The notes: a model not told the origin generated them from the letters alone. 64,000 nucleotides of DNA from Pseudoduganella lutea (GCF_004209755.1 NZ_CP035913.1:2232001-2296000); one strand, 5' to 3'. Shown: positions 53,894 to 62,680, counted from the stretch's first letter. Numbers and translations are program-made.

Positions 53894-55723
53894 ATGCAAC
53901 TGCTTCGTATCCGTATCCCGTCCTTTCGCAATCTGCGTGGTCTCGACATCGCTTTCGAGAAAAACTTGCAAGCCGCGGCGAGTGCGCATGCTGATGCACA
54001 GCCCAAGCCCATCCGCAGTCATGCGCTAATCGGCCAGAACGGCACCGGCAAATCCAACCTGATCGAGGCGCTGATCATCATTTTCCGCGATGTGGATCTG
54101 GACCGCGAGGCGGCATTCGACTACACGCTGGAATACAGCATTCGCGGACACGCTGTGCGCATTGAGGCGGACACCTCCAAGCAGAAGCGTCCTTATGTAT
54201 GGGTGGATGGTGACCGTGTTAGCCAAGAGTACCTGACCAAAAACGACACGCCAGGCAAAGAACCGCTTGATCATCGTCGCGGCCCCCGCTTACTGCCAAC
54301 ACATATTTTTGCTTACTACTCGGGTCGCAACGAACGCATTGAGGTGTTGTTTCAGGAGCATCAGCGCCGTTTCAACCAGCGCCAAGAAATCACCACGGAC
54401 GAAGTGCTTTCCGAGCAGTTGCTGGAAAACTTTACCGGCTCCGAGGCGGATATTCGTGCCGTCGAAGATGCCAAACGCCGCCGCGATGCGCGGCTGAAGC
54501 AAGCGGGCGACGACCGGCTGCGCCGACTGTTCTACTGCCGTGGCGGGCATAGCCAGTTGGTGCTGCTGGCGTGTTTATTGTCCGACGACCCGGTATTCAA
54601 AAAGGTACTAAAAAACCTGCACATCGAGTCACTAGAGTCGGCTTTGTTTGTGTTAAAAGAACCGCACCGTCTGCGTGAAAAGCGTCGTAACGGCAAGTTT
54701 GACGAACAAGAACTCAACGAAGGCGACCCGCGTTTCTGGTATGCACGTGGCAATGTGGTGAGCGAGTTTCTCGACAAATTGTGGCAGGTGACTTGGGCGC
54801 CGATTGAGCAAGAAGCCACGAAGCAAATCGACTTCCGTGGTCGTAGCGAAAAACAGAAGCAGCTTTACTTGTTCGTCCCCAGCCAGGAAAAACTCAGGGA
54901 GTTGGGCGAACTGGTCGGCGGCACCGATAGCTTCTTCCGCTACGCCGAGGGCGCCTACATTGGCGACCTGATCGACGAGGTGCGCATCACCGTTAAGAAG
55001 CGCGATGAGCATGGCGGCAAGGTGAGCTTTACCCAGCTCTCCGAAGGCGAGCTGCAAATGCTCACCGTGCTGGGCCTGATGCGCATCACCCGCGAAGACC
55101 ATTGCCTGTTCCTGCTCGACGAACCGGACACCCACCTCAACCCGATTTGGAAGCTGCGGTACTTCGACGATATAGAAGGCGTATTGGGTGATAGTTATGT
55201 CGGTGGGCTCGACAGCGGTGCGTTTGATAGCAGTGCTTTTGATACATCCGCAGGGCAATCTCAAATCCTTATCACCACTCACGACCCGATGATGGTGGGC
55301 AGTCTCAAGCGAGAGCAGGTACACATCCTTCGCCGCGATAGTGGCCGAACAGTGGTGGATGTACCCGACGAACATCCGCAGGGCATGGGCGTGACTGGGC
55401 TACTTAAAAGTGAGCTGTTTGGCCTCTCGTCCACACTCGACATCGAAACCGAGCGACGCTTGTTCCGCCGAAATGAACTTTTTGTGAAATCACCGCGCAC
55501 TCCAGAGGAGGATGTTGAGTTGAGCCGTCTGTCAGCCGAGTTGTCCGATCTCGGCTTTTCGACGGCGGACTTCCGCGACCCGGATTACGCCTTGTTCGTG
55601 CGAAAGATGGCGCAACACCGCCGCTTCCGCACACCCGTGCTCACGCCCGAGGAGCAGGCCGAACAAGATGCAATTGCCGATTCCATCATCGACGAAATCT
55701 TGCGAGAGGAGGATGGCCAGTGA
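53894..55723 (+). CDS. PtuA-like AAA/ABC-type ATPase (Septu-type)
   Basis: 609 residues, SMC/ABC-like ATPase with all core motifs: Walker A GQNGTGKSNLIEA, signature FTQLSEGELQML, Walker B CLFLLDEPDTHLNPIW and H-loop TTHDP. The insert between them is helical. In Septu and some retron systems such an ATPase assembles with an HNH nuclease. It starts 1 nt after the hsdS stop and overlaps the next gene by 4 nt, so it is part of the hsd transcript. No reverse transcriptase is nearby, so a retron is not supported. Confidence 0.87.
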   Translation: MQLLRIRIPSFRNLRGLDIAFEKNLQAAASAHADAQPKPIRSHALIGQNGTGKSNLIEALIIIFRDVDLDREAAFDYTLEYSIRGHAVRIEADTSKQKRPYVWVDGDRVSQEYLTKNDTPGKEPLDHRRGPRLLPTHIFAYYSGRNERIEVLFQEHQRRFNQRQEITTDEVLSEQLLENFTGSEADIRAVEDAKRRRDARLKQAGDDRLRRLFYCRGGHSQLVLLACLLSDDPVFKKVLKNLHIESLESALFVLKEPHRLREKRRNGKFDEQELNEGDPRFWYARGNVVSEFLDKLWQVTWAPIEQEATKQIDFRGRSEKQKQLYLFVPSQEKLRELGELVGGTDSFFRYAEGAYIGDLIDEVRITVKKRDEHGGKVSFTQLSEGELQMLTVLGLMRITREDHCLFLLDEPDTHLNPIWKLRYFDDIEGVLGDSYVGGLDSGAFDSSAFDTSAGQSQILITTHDPMMVGSLKREQVHILRRDSGRTVVDVPDEHPQGMGVTGLLKSELFGLSSTLDIETERRLFRRNELFVKSPRTPEEDVELSRLSAELSDLGFSTADFRDPDYALFVRKMAQHRRFRTPVLTPEEQAEQDAIADSIIDEILREEDGQ

Positions 55724-56577
55724 TCTGGATCGACCTGGAGCACAAGCGCCCTACCGATACCGACATCCCGAATTGGGTACCCTGGACACAAACGCAGTGG
55801 GATGCCTGGCTGGCGAAGTCTTCTCAACTGGTGGCCGAATTGTCTGCCCTCGAAGCGGCGGGAAAACGTGATGAACGCAATGCACTAATTGATGCCAACA
55901 GCGCTCACTGGGGTGCTTTGAAGGAATGGCTGCTAGCGTTGTCTGCGGGCAAATGCTGGTTCTCAGAAGTGCGCGAGCTGTACTCGCACTACGACGTGGA
56001 ACACTTTCGCCCCAAGAAAGAAGCCAAGACACTGGATGCCAGCCTGCGCGACGGCTACTGGTGGCTGGCTTTCGACTACACGAATTTCCGCGTGTGCGGC
56101 AATGTGGGAAACCGCAAGAAGGGGGGCTGGTTTCCACTCAAAGATGGCTCACTGTGCTCCACCTACGCCGCGCCTTGTGAGGAATCCGAAACGCGCTACC
56201 TTCTTGATCCGATTGATGACGATGACGTCGCGCTGATCGCTTTCGACGAGGAAGGCAAGGTCATTCCCGTGCCCGGTTCCTCCCTTTGGGAACAGGAGCG
56301 TGTCATCGAGACGGTAAAGCGGCTCAAACTCAATGAGCACGCGCCTTTGGCAGAGGCTCGCCGCAAGGTATGGCAACAGGTGGACCGCTTGATCAACGAC
56401 TTTGCGATGGCCAAAGCCCGTATTGGTGCAGGCAATAACCCGGCCGCCAAGGCTAAGTTGACCGAGGTCCGCGCGCGCATACGCGAAATGACCAATCCAA
56501 CGGCTGAACTATCGGCAGTCGCTCGCTGGTGCTTATTGATGCGGAACGATCCGCAGCTTTTCCGGCTGGTTGGTTAA
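55720..56577 (+). CDS. PtuB-like HNH nuclease partner
   Basis: 285 residues. The HNH-like core reads KCWFSE, then HYDVEHFRPKKEA (residues about 82-105), followed by a family-typical WWLAFDYTNFRVCGNVGNRKK. This is the TIGR02646/PtuB style, in which the first metal-site cysteines are reduced. The C-terminal half is helical. It overlaps the ATPase by ATGA. Together they should form an anti-phage effector (known for Septu). Whether the pair works with, or independently of, the type I enzyme is open. Confidence 0.83.
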   Translation: MIWIDLEHKRPTDTDIPNWVPWTQTQWDAWLAKSSQLVAELSALEAAGKRDERNALIDANSAHWGALKEWLLALSAGKCWFSEVRELYSHYDVEHFRPKKEAKTLDASLRDGYWWLAFDYTNFRVCGNVGNRKKGGWFPLKDGSLCSTYAAPCEESETRYLLDPIDDDDVALIAFDEEGKVIPVPGSSLWEQERVIETVKRLKLNEHAPLAEARRKVWQQVDRLINDFAMAKARIGAGNNPAAKAKLTEVRARIREMTNPTAELSAVARWCLLMRNDPQLFRLVG

Positions 56578-57116
56578 TACTCTGACGTGAGTGAACTACA
56601 ATCCCAATGCCATCCTCGGCACGCCGCCCCAAAGAGGCCACGCTTAGCTTTGTCGGCAATATCAACGTCTCTGTACAGCAGGTCGTAACTCCAACGAAGA
56701 TGACCTGTTCAGCCGCCTTTACAGGAACTTGACCTAGCGATGAAGGATTGCTAGCACGTTCAACGGAAACAGAACTCGTTGCCTACGGCGTCGAAATTGA
56801 TTGCTCATTCAATCAAATATTATGAAGAGGCTGACATCAAGCCAACACTCAAAGGCCAGAATTTACTTCGGGCCTTTTTTTATATTTAGAGCAAAGGCAA
56901 AAAAAAATTATGATGAAAGTAACTGCCTCACCCACATTGCAATTACCCGGACCAAACCGCGCCAGCGCACAGATGGTCCGATACCAATTACCGTCAACGG
57001 CGGGCCGCTGACGATTAAGCAGACGTTGCTTGCCGCAGTCTCGATGTGTTGTTCGAATGTGAATACCGACGCTAGCGACGATATCACTTCTCGCGGCACT
57101 CTATCCCGCTTCCGAC
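56578..57116. other. Low-coding region with gene remnants after the hsd-Septu operon
   Basis: No full-length gene. A 40-codon frame opens at an ATG near 56608. A second phase ending near 56734 reads NEDDLFSRLYRNLT before its stop, like the tail of a lost gene. A hairpin AAAGGCC/GGCCTTT with T-tract lies at 56851-56881. A weak open frame at 56801-57124 has no ribosome site. These look like debris from recombination. Confidence 0.4.
56851..56881 (+). terminator. Terminator-like hairpin
   Basis: AAAGGCC and GGCCTTT, 13 nt apart, with a run of T residues. It resembles the hairpins at 57117 and 61023 in this island. Confidence 0.6.
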
Positions 57117-57150
57117 AAGCCTAATGACATCAAATGTCATTGGGCTTTTT
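57117..57150 (+). terminator. Terminator-like hairpin upstream of a small island gene
   Basis: A 14-bp stem (AAGCCTAATGACAT with its complement, one T-G pair) with CAA loop and TTTTT, ending 46 nt before the ATG at 57197. Confidence 0.75.
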
Positions 57151-57196
57151 CATTTGCGCTTGCGGAACACGCGAGCAACCGACGAAAGAGACGAAT

Positions 57197-57736
57197 ATGA
57201 AGTCAATCCAAACAACGGCGGCGACTACCACGCCTACCCTGCAGTACATCACGTTGAAAAGTGACACTGCTTCCAAGCTCGGCAAATACGCCGAAGGAAG
57301 CATCAGCTACACCCTGCAGTGTGATCCTAGCCGTACAGCCCTATTTGTCGCGATATCGGACAACTCCAGCGGTGGGTACTTCAGCCGCGAATACGTCCCG
57401 GTCGATCGCATTCAAGAGCTTGTCGGCAACCCCAATAAATCAGCCTTTCCCTCAAAGGCGCTGAAGATCGCCTTCACCGGCAAGAGCAGCAACAACGCCG
57501 GCTTTCTTGCAGCGATTCTTCATGCCGAGGGTTTGCTGGCGCGTGCTACAGACAATGAAGCCAAGCACGTCCCGACAGGTGATTGGGTCAACTGGAAAAC
57601 CGCGCTGCTTGCGCTGGAAAGCAATCCGGCGGACACTAGTCCACCATCAGCACAGTCGGCCGATGTGTCAGCAGGGCCGGAAAAGCGCAAGACCCTCACG
57701 CTTAAGCGCGCCAAGCCAGCCAGCCTTACTGAATAA
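57197..57736 (+). CDS. Conserved-looking protein of integrative elements, function unknown
   Basis: 179 residues, soluble. The N-terminal 125 residues look like one folded domain (YITLKSDTASKLGKYAEGSISY, SGGYFSREYVPVDRIQ, NNAGFLAAILHAEGLL). The rest is a proline/serine-rich tail ending in a basic KRKTLTLKRAKP. I associate this type with ICE or plasmid accessory regions from memory, not from a search. The ATG is preceded by AAAGAGA. A longer frame from 57134 runs back into the hairpin and is rejected. Confidence 0.7.
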   Translation: MKSIQTTAATTTPTLQYITLKSDTASKLGKYAEGSISYTLQCDPSRTALFVAISDNSSGGYFSREYVPVDRIQELVGNPNKSAFPSKALKIAFTGKSSNNAGFLAAILHAEGLLARATDNEAKHVPTGDWVNWKTALLALESNPADTSPPSAQSADVSAGPEKRKTLTLKRAKPASLTE

Positions 57737-57749
57737 CGACGGAGTACAC

Positions 57750-57897
57750 ATGCATGACTCACACCCGAACTACACCATTTTGGTCAACTGGGGCGTCGGC
57801 ATCGAAACCTTGACGCAAGCGACTCAGTACTCAAGGTGCTCGCCATCCAGCGCAAAGACGTGCATTTGACCAACCCATCGTCGCTGGTCTAGCGCTA
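57750..57897 (+). pseudogene. Short frameshifted island ORF
   Basis: From ATG 57750 the frame reads MHDSHPNYTILVNWGVGIETLTQATQ and then turns unlikely. Moving frame near 57832 gives KVLAIQRKDVHLTNPSSLV and a stop at 57892-57894. The joined product would be about 47 residues, so one base seems lost or gained. It follows the 57197 gene by 13 nt and probably belonged to the same small operon. It could still be an intact 39-residue gene. Confidence 0.45.
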
Positions 57898-58023
57898 CTG
57901 CTGCAAGCCCAGTGCCACATCCCTGAATGCAGCTATCGCTGCCTCCAAATACTCAATTATTTCTTGCTGAAGTATATCTGGCGGGAAGGTCCTTCAAATA
58001 AAACAAGTTTTAGTGATAGGTAC

Positions 58024-58893
58024 CTAGTCGCTTATAAAAAGCGCACGAATCTTCACCAACGGACGAGGGGGGCCGTATGGTTCATGTTTTTGAAGATTTT
58101 CTACCGCTTGAGGATTATTAAGTACACCTTGATAAAATGCAATTCCCCAATTTGTCGCGTATGGATCTGAATCTCCTTCCTTTAAACGTCTTTCGAAGGA
58201 TGCGCGCACGTTGCATCCTCTCGCGCCAACGATGCGAGTCCACCGTTGGTACTGCTCATCGCAATACTCTTCTATCCGCCTTTTAACTTGAAGGGATTTA
58301 AGGTGCAGCCTTATGCGCTGCTCATCCTCAACGCTTACATATTCCAAAATACTAAATTTTGCACAAAAAATAGCCCTATTCCCAACCAGTGAGACGTCAA
58401 CGTGAAAACGCACCGTTGACAAGGCGGAGCTGTACATTGGATGCAGGAAAAGCGCTTGCTTGTCGGTGTCACAGTAGTAGCGTTGCCCTTTGATAGGGGC
58501 GCAATCGCTACATTGCGGCACTAAATTGTTGGAAAATATCGCGTATTCAGGCCAATCTTCTTTGGGTAAAAAATGATCAAGCGTCCGCGGCTTTAGTGGA
58601 TAGCCACAATACGGGCATTCGTCCAGTTCATGTTTGCGACGGCGCATAAGCACTATCTCGTGCAAGTCTTTTGGAGGCGCTCCGTAAAATTCTCTTAGTA
58701 CAGACGCAATCAGTTTGACACGCGAAACCGGCGGGCGATCTTTGAATTTATCAACAATCCCGTCAAACTCTTTATAGCAATCTAATAATGCGAACTTCGC
58801 ATATTGTAGGAGGCCTGCATTTTCTTTTTTAGAAGTAATAGCGAGATCTAGCCACCCGCACTTGCTGGTGCGCATATGGAAAAGGTACTTCAT
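58024..58893 (-). CDS. HNH nuclease partner of the second ATPase module
   Basis: 289 residues. A helical N-terminal region is followed by a complete zinc-type HNH: CPYCGYPLK, LDHFLPKEDWPEYA, NNLVPQCSDCAPIKG (residues about 94-137). The C-terminal half is helical (VEDEQRIRLHLKSLQVKRRIEEYC). It overlaps the ATPase stop by ATGA on the minus strand. It is unlike the HNH at 55720 in motif and size. Low GC and many AT-rich codons show a separate origin. Confidence 0.85.
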   Translation of the reverse strand: MKYLFHMRTSKCGWLDLAITSKKENAGLLQYAKFALLDCYKEFDGIVDKFKDRPPVSRVKLIASVLREFYGAPPKDLHEIVLMRRRKHELDECPYCGYPLKPRTLDHFLPKEDWPEYAIFSNNLVPQCSDCAPIKGQRYYCDTDKQALFLHPMYSSALSTVRFHVDVSLVGNRAIFCAKFSILEYVSVEDEQRIRLHLKSLQVKRRIEEYCDEQYQRWTRIVGARGCNVRASFERRLKEGDSDPYATNWGIAFYQGVLNNPQAVENLQKHEPYGPPRPLVKIRALFISD

Positions 58894-60593
58894 TCGGACC
58901 GCCTCGTAATCTCAATTTCGTCATCTTCCTTGACAATCTTTGAGGACAGGTAGGCCAGTGCTTCGTCTCCAATATTGGATCCAAACTTTTCTAAAGCGAC
59001 TGCGGGAGAACTACAGGTTTCAACAGCCTGATCAATGGAATTCTCGTAAGGTTTCCGAACATCGTAGTCGTCAAATGCTAGCCCCATGATGACCTCGACG
59101 GTCTGCCCAAAAGTCTCAAAACCCGGTTTTGAGACCTCAGTACGATCGCCAACTCTTCGAAGAACGGAAATACCGGACTGATCTACTTCACGGGCTAAGA
59201 TCGATGAATGTGTGGCGATAATCGCGTTAGATTTAGTTGCAGCAAGAAGTTGCTTCAACATATCAAGCAGACCTATCTCCATCGTGGGATGCAAATAGAG
59301 CTCTGGTTCGTCGACAATAATCAAACTCTCATCGTCAACCTCGGCCACTAGATTTGGTAGCATGTAAGAATAGATGGTTTGACCAGAACTTAATGCCAAA
59401 TGCTTTCCTTCCTTCAGGAAGTGAAGGCCGGACGCGTACATAAACCCATTACCCTTCGCTGCGGCATTCCTTAACGCAGCGTCATCTCGACTGAAAACAA
59501 CTGACTGCCCGTCCATGCCAGTAAGCTCGATTGCATCGAAGTCAATCGATCTTTTTAAAGTATCAAAGAGAAGATTAAAACGGCTGGTTTCCGTAAGCCA
59601 TTCATTCTCGCGGTCATACTGAAATATACGATGCAATGCACGTGCGCTACTTTCCTTCGGCCAATTGAGAGAGAAAACGCCTTCAGGCTCACGAAATCCC
59701 AAATATACGTATTCATTGACAAGCAACCTACGACGGTCGTGGATGTCTTTGGCGGTAACGCCATTTTCTTCCGACGCTTCCGCTGCCAACGATTTAGCTG
59801 ACCTTCCAAGCGCTCTAGATAGCTCAACTTCTGTTTTAAAGGACTCGAAAGGGGAGTATGCCGAGACGATTACTTTGTGGAAGAAGGGCAAGTTATCTGC
59901 GTCACCTAATCCGCCTGTCAAGGTATCGACTAGATGACGTAGCACATGACTTTTTCCGACACCATTGCGCCCTATTAAGAGGTTGACATTGGTCTGGCCA
60001 AGTGACCTCTTGTTATCGAAATTGAATTGAACTGGGTCAATATAGTGCGGGAGCCCTTCGAGCGTAAAGGAGAATATTCCCTGAGGCTCATAGCGTCCAC
60101 AGGCAATTTGATGGCCTTTGTTGAGTATAGCCTTTGCCATACTACTGCGGAACAGTGACGATCCAAACCCAGCCCACTGAGTGAATGTATGTTTTTTATT
60201 ATAATAATAACTGCCATCGCATAGTTGGCGTAGGTATTGGGAAGCACGGGCTCCTAGTTTAGAGCCAATTCGGCGATAGTAATCTATTTCCGACGCTAGA
60301 GATACAACTTTATTTGGTGATAAGAAATGTGTAATGCGACGGCTGTTTCCTACTAACTCGCTAGATTCGAGGAAATACTTGGACGTGTCTTTGTAACCGT
60401 TTACTAGAATCTTTGTACGACCAAAGAAATCTAGCTTACCGTTTTCCACGCGGTAGATCTGAAATGTAACCACATAATCATAATCGTCCCATGGGCGAGT
60501 GTACTGCGTCCCAATATGGTCTTGAAGGAGATGAAAACCGCTAATCGAATTAAAATCTAAATTCGTAGAGTAAAAAAAATCGAAAATGGGCAT
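58890..60593 (-). CDS. AAA/ABC-type ATPase of a second Septu-like module
   Basis: 567 residues. A 200-residue N-terminal region precedes Walker A, with no similarity I can name (YDYVVTFQIYRVENGKLDFF). The motor follows: GRNGVGKSHVLRHL, the signature-like LALSSGQTIYSYM, Walker B LIIVDEPELYLHPTM and ATHSSILARE. This OLD/PtuA-like ATPase with an overlapping HNH gene gives the two-gene Septu plan, but the late Walker A distinguishes it from the 53894 protein. The ATG has GGAGAG 4 nt upstream. Confidence 0.85.
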   Translation of the reverse strand: MPIFDFFYSTNLDFNSISGFHLLQDHIGTQYTRPWDDYDYVVTFQIYRVENGKLDFFGRTKILVNGYKDTSKYFLESSELVGNSRRITHFLSPNKVVSLASEIDYYRRIGSKLGARASQYLRQLCDGSYYYNKKHTFTQWAGFGSSLFRSSMAKAILNKGHQIACGRYEPQGIFSFTLEGLPHYIDPVQFNFDNKRSLGQTNVNLLIGRNGVGKSHVLRHLVDTLTGGLGDADNLPFFHKVIVSAYSPFESFKTEVELSRALGRSAKSLAAEASEENGVTAKDIHDRRRLLVNEYVYLGFREPEGVFSLNWPKESSARALHRIFQYDRENEWLTETSRFNLLFDTLKRSIDFDAIELTGMDGQSVVFSRDDAALRNAAAKGNGFMYASGLHFLKEGKHLALSSGQTIYSYMLPNLVAEVDDESLIIVDEPELYLHPTMEIGLLDMLKQLLAATKSNAIIATHSSILAREVDQSGISVLRRVGDRTEVSKPGFETFGQTVEVIMGLAFDDYDVRKPYENSIDQAVETCSSPAVALEKFGSNIGDEALAYLSSKIVKEDDEIEITRRSE

Positions 60594-61084
60594 CAGACTC
60601 TCCGCTCAAGTTGCGCTGGTTTTTCTTTGCAGTTTGCGTGAAGAGGCGCGCTGGCAATCAAGTTTGATAAGGCAAAAAGTGAAATAGAGCGAGTAAAAAT
60701 AGAGCGCATGTGAAACCTTTTAAGAATAGTCGATGGTCATGATCGTTATAGAATCTATACTACATGAATTCGCGACCCTTTTCTACTTGGCAACAATATT
60801 GCTCCCTATATCACACATACAGACCAAAGCACTCGCTGGAATACTTGAAGGAGGAACCTATCTAATCAAGTAGAGCTGTAGTCATCAGATGTTAGCGGAT
60901 TTCAAAGCGGGCTAAGCCGTAACAACGCTGAATACTGGCCAAAGGGTTGATCCGACCCAGCGGTCATTACCGGATCGACGGCGATTTCCCGCATATATTA
61001 TTCTGATGGTTGACCCCAGCCAAAGCCCGACGCCTCTACGGCCCGGGCTTTTTACATTTGGGCGTACAAAAAGAAATCCTATAC
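60594..61084. other. AT-rich control region and gene debris
   Basis: The first 150 bp should hold the promoter of the minus-strand ATPase-HNH pair. Near 60890-60945 one plus-strand phase reads SGFQSGLSRNNAEYWPKG before a stop, like the C-terminal end of a removed gene. A terminator-like hairpin with AAGCCCG/CGGGCTT and T-tract lies at 61023-61053. Confidence 0.4.
61023..61053 (+). terminator. Terminator-like hairpin before a short ORF
   Basis: 7-bp stem AAGCCCG/CGGGCTT with a 14-nt loop and TTTTT. It is placed before a short ORF in the same manner as the hairpin at 57117. Confidence 0.6.
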
Positions 61085-61255
61085 ATGAATATCACCGCAA
61101 AACCGACCTGTGAATGGTCGGGCAAGAACAACCCGACACGTTCGCTCAAGGCACGACCCGACAGGGGCAGCTCGGCCCTCAAGCAAGCGTTGATGCCACG
61201 GAGCCTAGATCGCTCAAGTCGTTGCATATCTTCAAATGGAACTAGGCGTCATTGA
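61085..61255 (+). CDS. Short island ORF of unknown function
   Basis: 56 codons beginning MNITAKPTCEWSGKNNPTRS. It is placed behind a terminator-like hairpin as in the 57197 gene. Basic and without a recognised domain. It overlaps the last codons of the convergent GIY-YIG gene by 14 nt, so its C-terminus may be an artefact of insertion. Low confidence that it is translated. Confidence 0.35.
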   Translation: MNITAKPTCEWSGKNNPTRSLKARPDRGSSALKQALMPRSLDRSSRCISSNGTRRH

Positions 61256-62192
61256 TATGGATTGTTGTCGGTCCAAGAATTGATACCTTCACATGACTCA
61301 TCGGCCTTCGCTTTTGGAACCATTGACGTAGAGGGATAGCGCCCATGATTCGTGGAGTGCCGTTCGTGTTGGCTGTGCGGTTGATGTGAGCCGTAACAGC
61401 AAGCTTCTCTCGTCCACAATAGATCGTAATGTTCGCTGTGTCAGGGCCGAAGTACCTGTCGAAGTTGAGCGGGACGTTGAAGAAGCCGGTCCGGTGATAG
61501 GTGTTCTGTAGGGTTAGAACGAAGTAGGGAGCAGCTTCCAGGGTCTTCGATTCAGGGTTTGCCGTGTTCTTGTGCGGACGAGTCTCCGCTACAGGCGTCA
61601 GCAGGTGAACCGTCGGCTCTGGTGTAGTCTGAATTGCCTGTGCTGCTGGGTTGGCTTCCGTGCTGGTCACTACAAAAGTATCCTGCCTTGGCGGATTCAG
61701 CTCGGCAAGCTGCTGGGCTACCTCATGTACTTGCGCCTCAAGCTTGGCCTTCCCGCTTGTATCGGGGGGACTCGCCTCCGTCGGAGCCTCGATCGCTGCA
61801 CTCGTGCGGCCTCCATTCCACTCGGGCTTGAGGGTTTGGATAATGCTGTCTTCCAGTCCTGCCGCAAGGTTGAGATAAAAGCTCCCATAGCGAAGTAGCC
61901 CGGCGTCGGCTAGGGCAAGAATCTCTACAGGCTGACCTCGCTTAAGAAGGTCAACGATTGCGATGCGATTCCGCCAGTTCGTGCGCTGATCTACATTAGG
62001 CTTCTGGTAGCCGAACATCCGACGCTGAAGGGTCTGAGTAGTCTTACCCACATATTTGAGGGTGTTACCAGTGACGAACGCATACAGGACGTTTTGGCGA
62101 TCTGCCAAATTCTCGAGCTGAAGAAAAAGCTCGTCACCTTTCAGTGACCACCGTCCTGCTCGTTGAAAGCCGATCTCGTAAAGCCGTTGCAT
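61242..62192 (-). CDS. GIY-YIG endonuclease with a C-terminal domain
   Basis: 316 residues. The GIY-YIG core occupies residues about 34-125: LYAF, KYVGKT, QTLQRRM, and LEDSIIQTLKPEWNG with catalytic Glu and Asn. A 70-residue low-complexity linker follows, then a C-terminal domain of about 110 residues rich in strands (GFFNVPLNFDRYFGPDT, ITIYCGREKLAVTAHIN, MSHVKVSILGPTTIHI). It resembles B3-like DNA-binding folds of some restriction enzymes (inference). The start at 62192 has GGAG 6 nt upstream. Probably a restriction nuclease without a methylase beside it. Confidence 0.8.
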   Translation of the reverse strand: MQRLYEIGFQRAGRWSLKGDELFLQLENLADRQNVLYAFVTGNTLKYVGKTTQTLQRRMFGYQKPNVDQRTNWRNRIAIVDLLKRGQPVEILALADAGLLRYGSFYLNLAAGLEDSIIQTLKPEWNGGRTSAAIEAPTEASPPDTSGKAKLEAQVHEVAQQLAELNPPRQDTFVVTSTEANPAAQAIQTTPEPTVHLLTPVAETRPHKNTANPESKTLEAAPYFVLTLQNTYHRTGFFNVPLNFDRYFGPDTANITIYCGREKLAVTAHINRTANTNGTPRIMGAIPLRQWFQKRRPMSHVKVSILGPTTIHINDA

Positions 62193-62680
62193 CGCTATCT
62201 CCACCAATGTAGATCTCAAAATAGCATTTTACTATCTTATTTTAATTGATTGACGAAAAATCGTCGATTAGTTTTTAGAGCTTATCGTTAGCCCGTTTAT
62301 CATGATTACTTATTCGCTACCATGACAAACGAAGTTAATTATGATAATCATTGGCAGTGTAAGATTTTTAGGATTCCCCGATGGGCGCTTCCGATGTAAA
62401 TGCTTTTAATTCTTTAAAATCGAAAATACGACAAAGAGATATCATGGCATATTCTATGCGAGGGATACTACGACATCACCCTCAGCCATATCAGGCATGT
62501 CGCTTTTTTGTATTTTCAATCGTATAACCATCAACAATATGGAATCTATGACCGCTCAAGAAAATAACTTTGCATGTGACTGGTCTGTCGTTCATCACCT
62601 GCTGAAGTATAGCCCGAAAGCGTGGCAACTGGGTTATAGTTGTGCCGACAACAAACCATCCGGAACTGAGCAAGACAGAC
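62193..62680. other. AT-rich divergent intergenic region with a Fur-box-like site
   Basis: 488 bp between the GIY-YIG and Mrr genes. It contains a Fur-box-like 19-mer at 62337-62355 and a small palindrome GACGAAAAATCGTC near 62255. A 52-codon frame from 62539 overlaps the Mrr start and looks only weakly coding. The Mrr promoter is not obvious. Confidence 0.4.
62337..62355. promoter_or_regulatory. Fur-box-like sequence
   Basis: AATTATGATAATCATTGGC matches the classical Fur 19-mer at 15 of 19 positions, including the complete ATGATAATCATT core. It lies 325 bp before mrr and 145 bp before the GIY-YIG start. Chance occurrence in AT-rich DNA is possible. Confidence 0.35.

Noticed and set aside
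53894..56577. Retron of the Ec78 type
   Set aside because: ATPase and HNH partners resemble those in retrons, but no reverse transcriptase is present in the window and hsdS directly precedes the ATPase.
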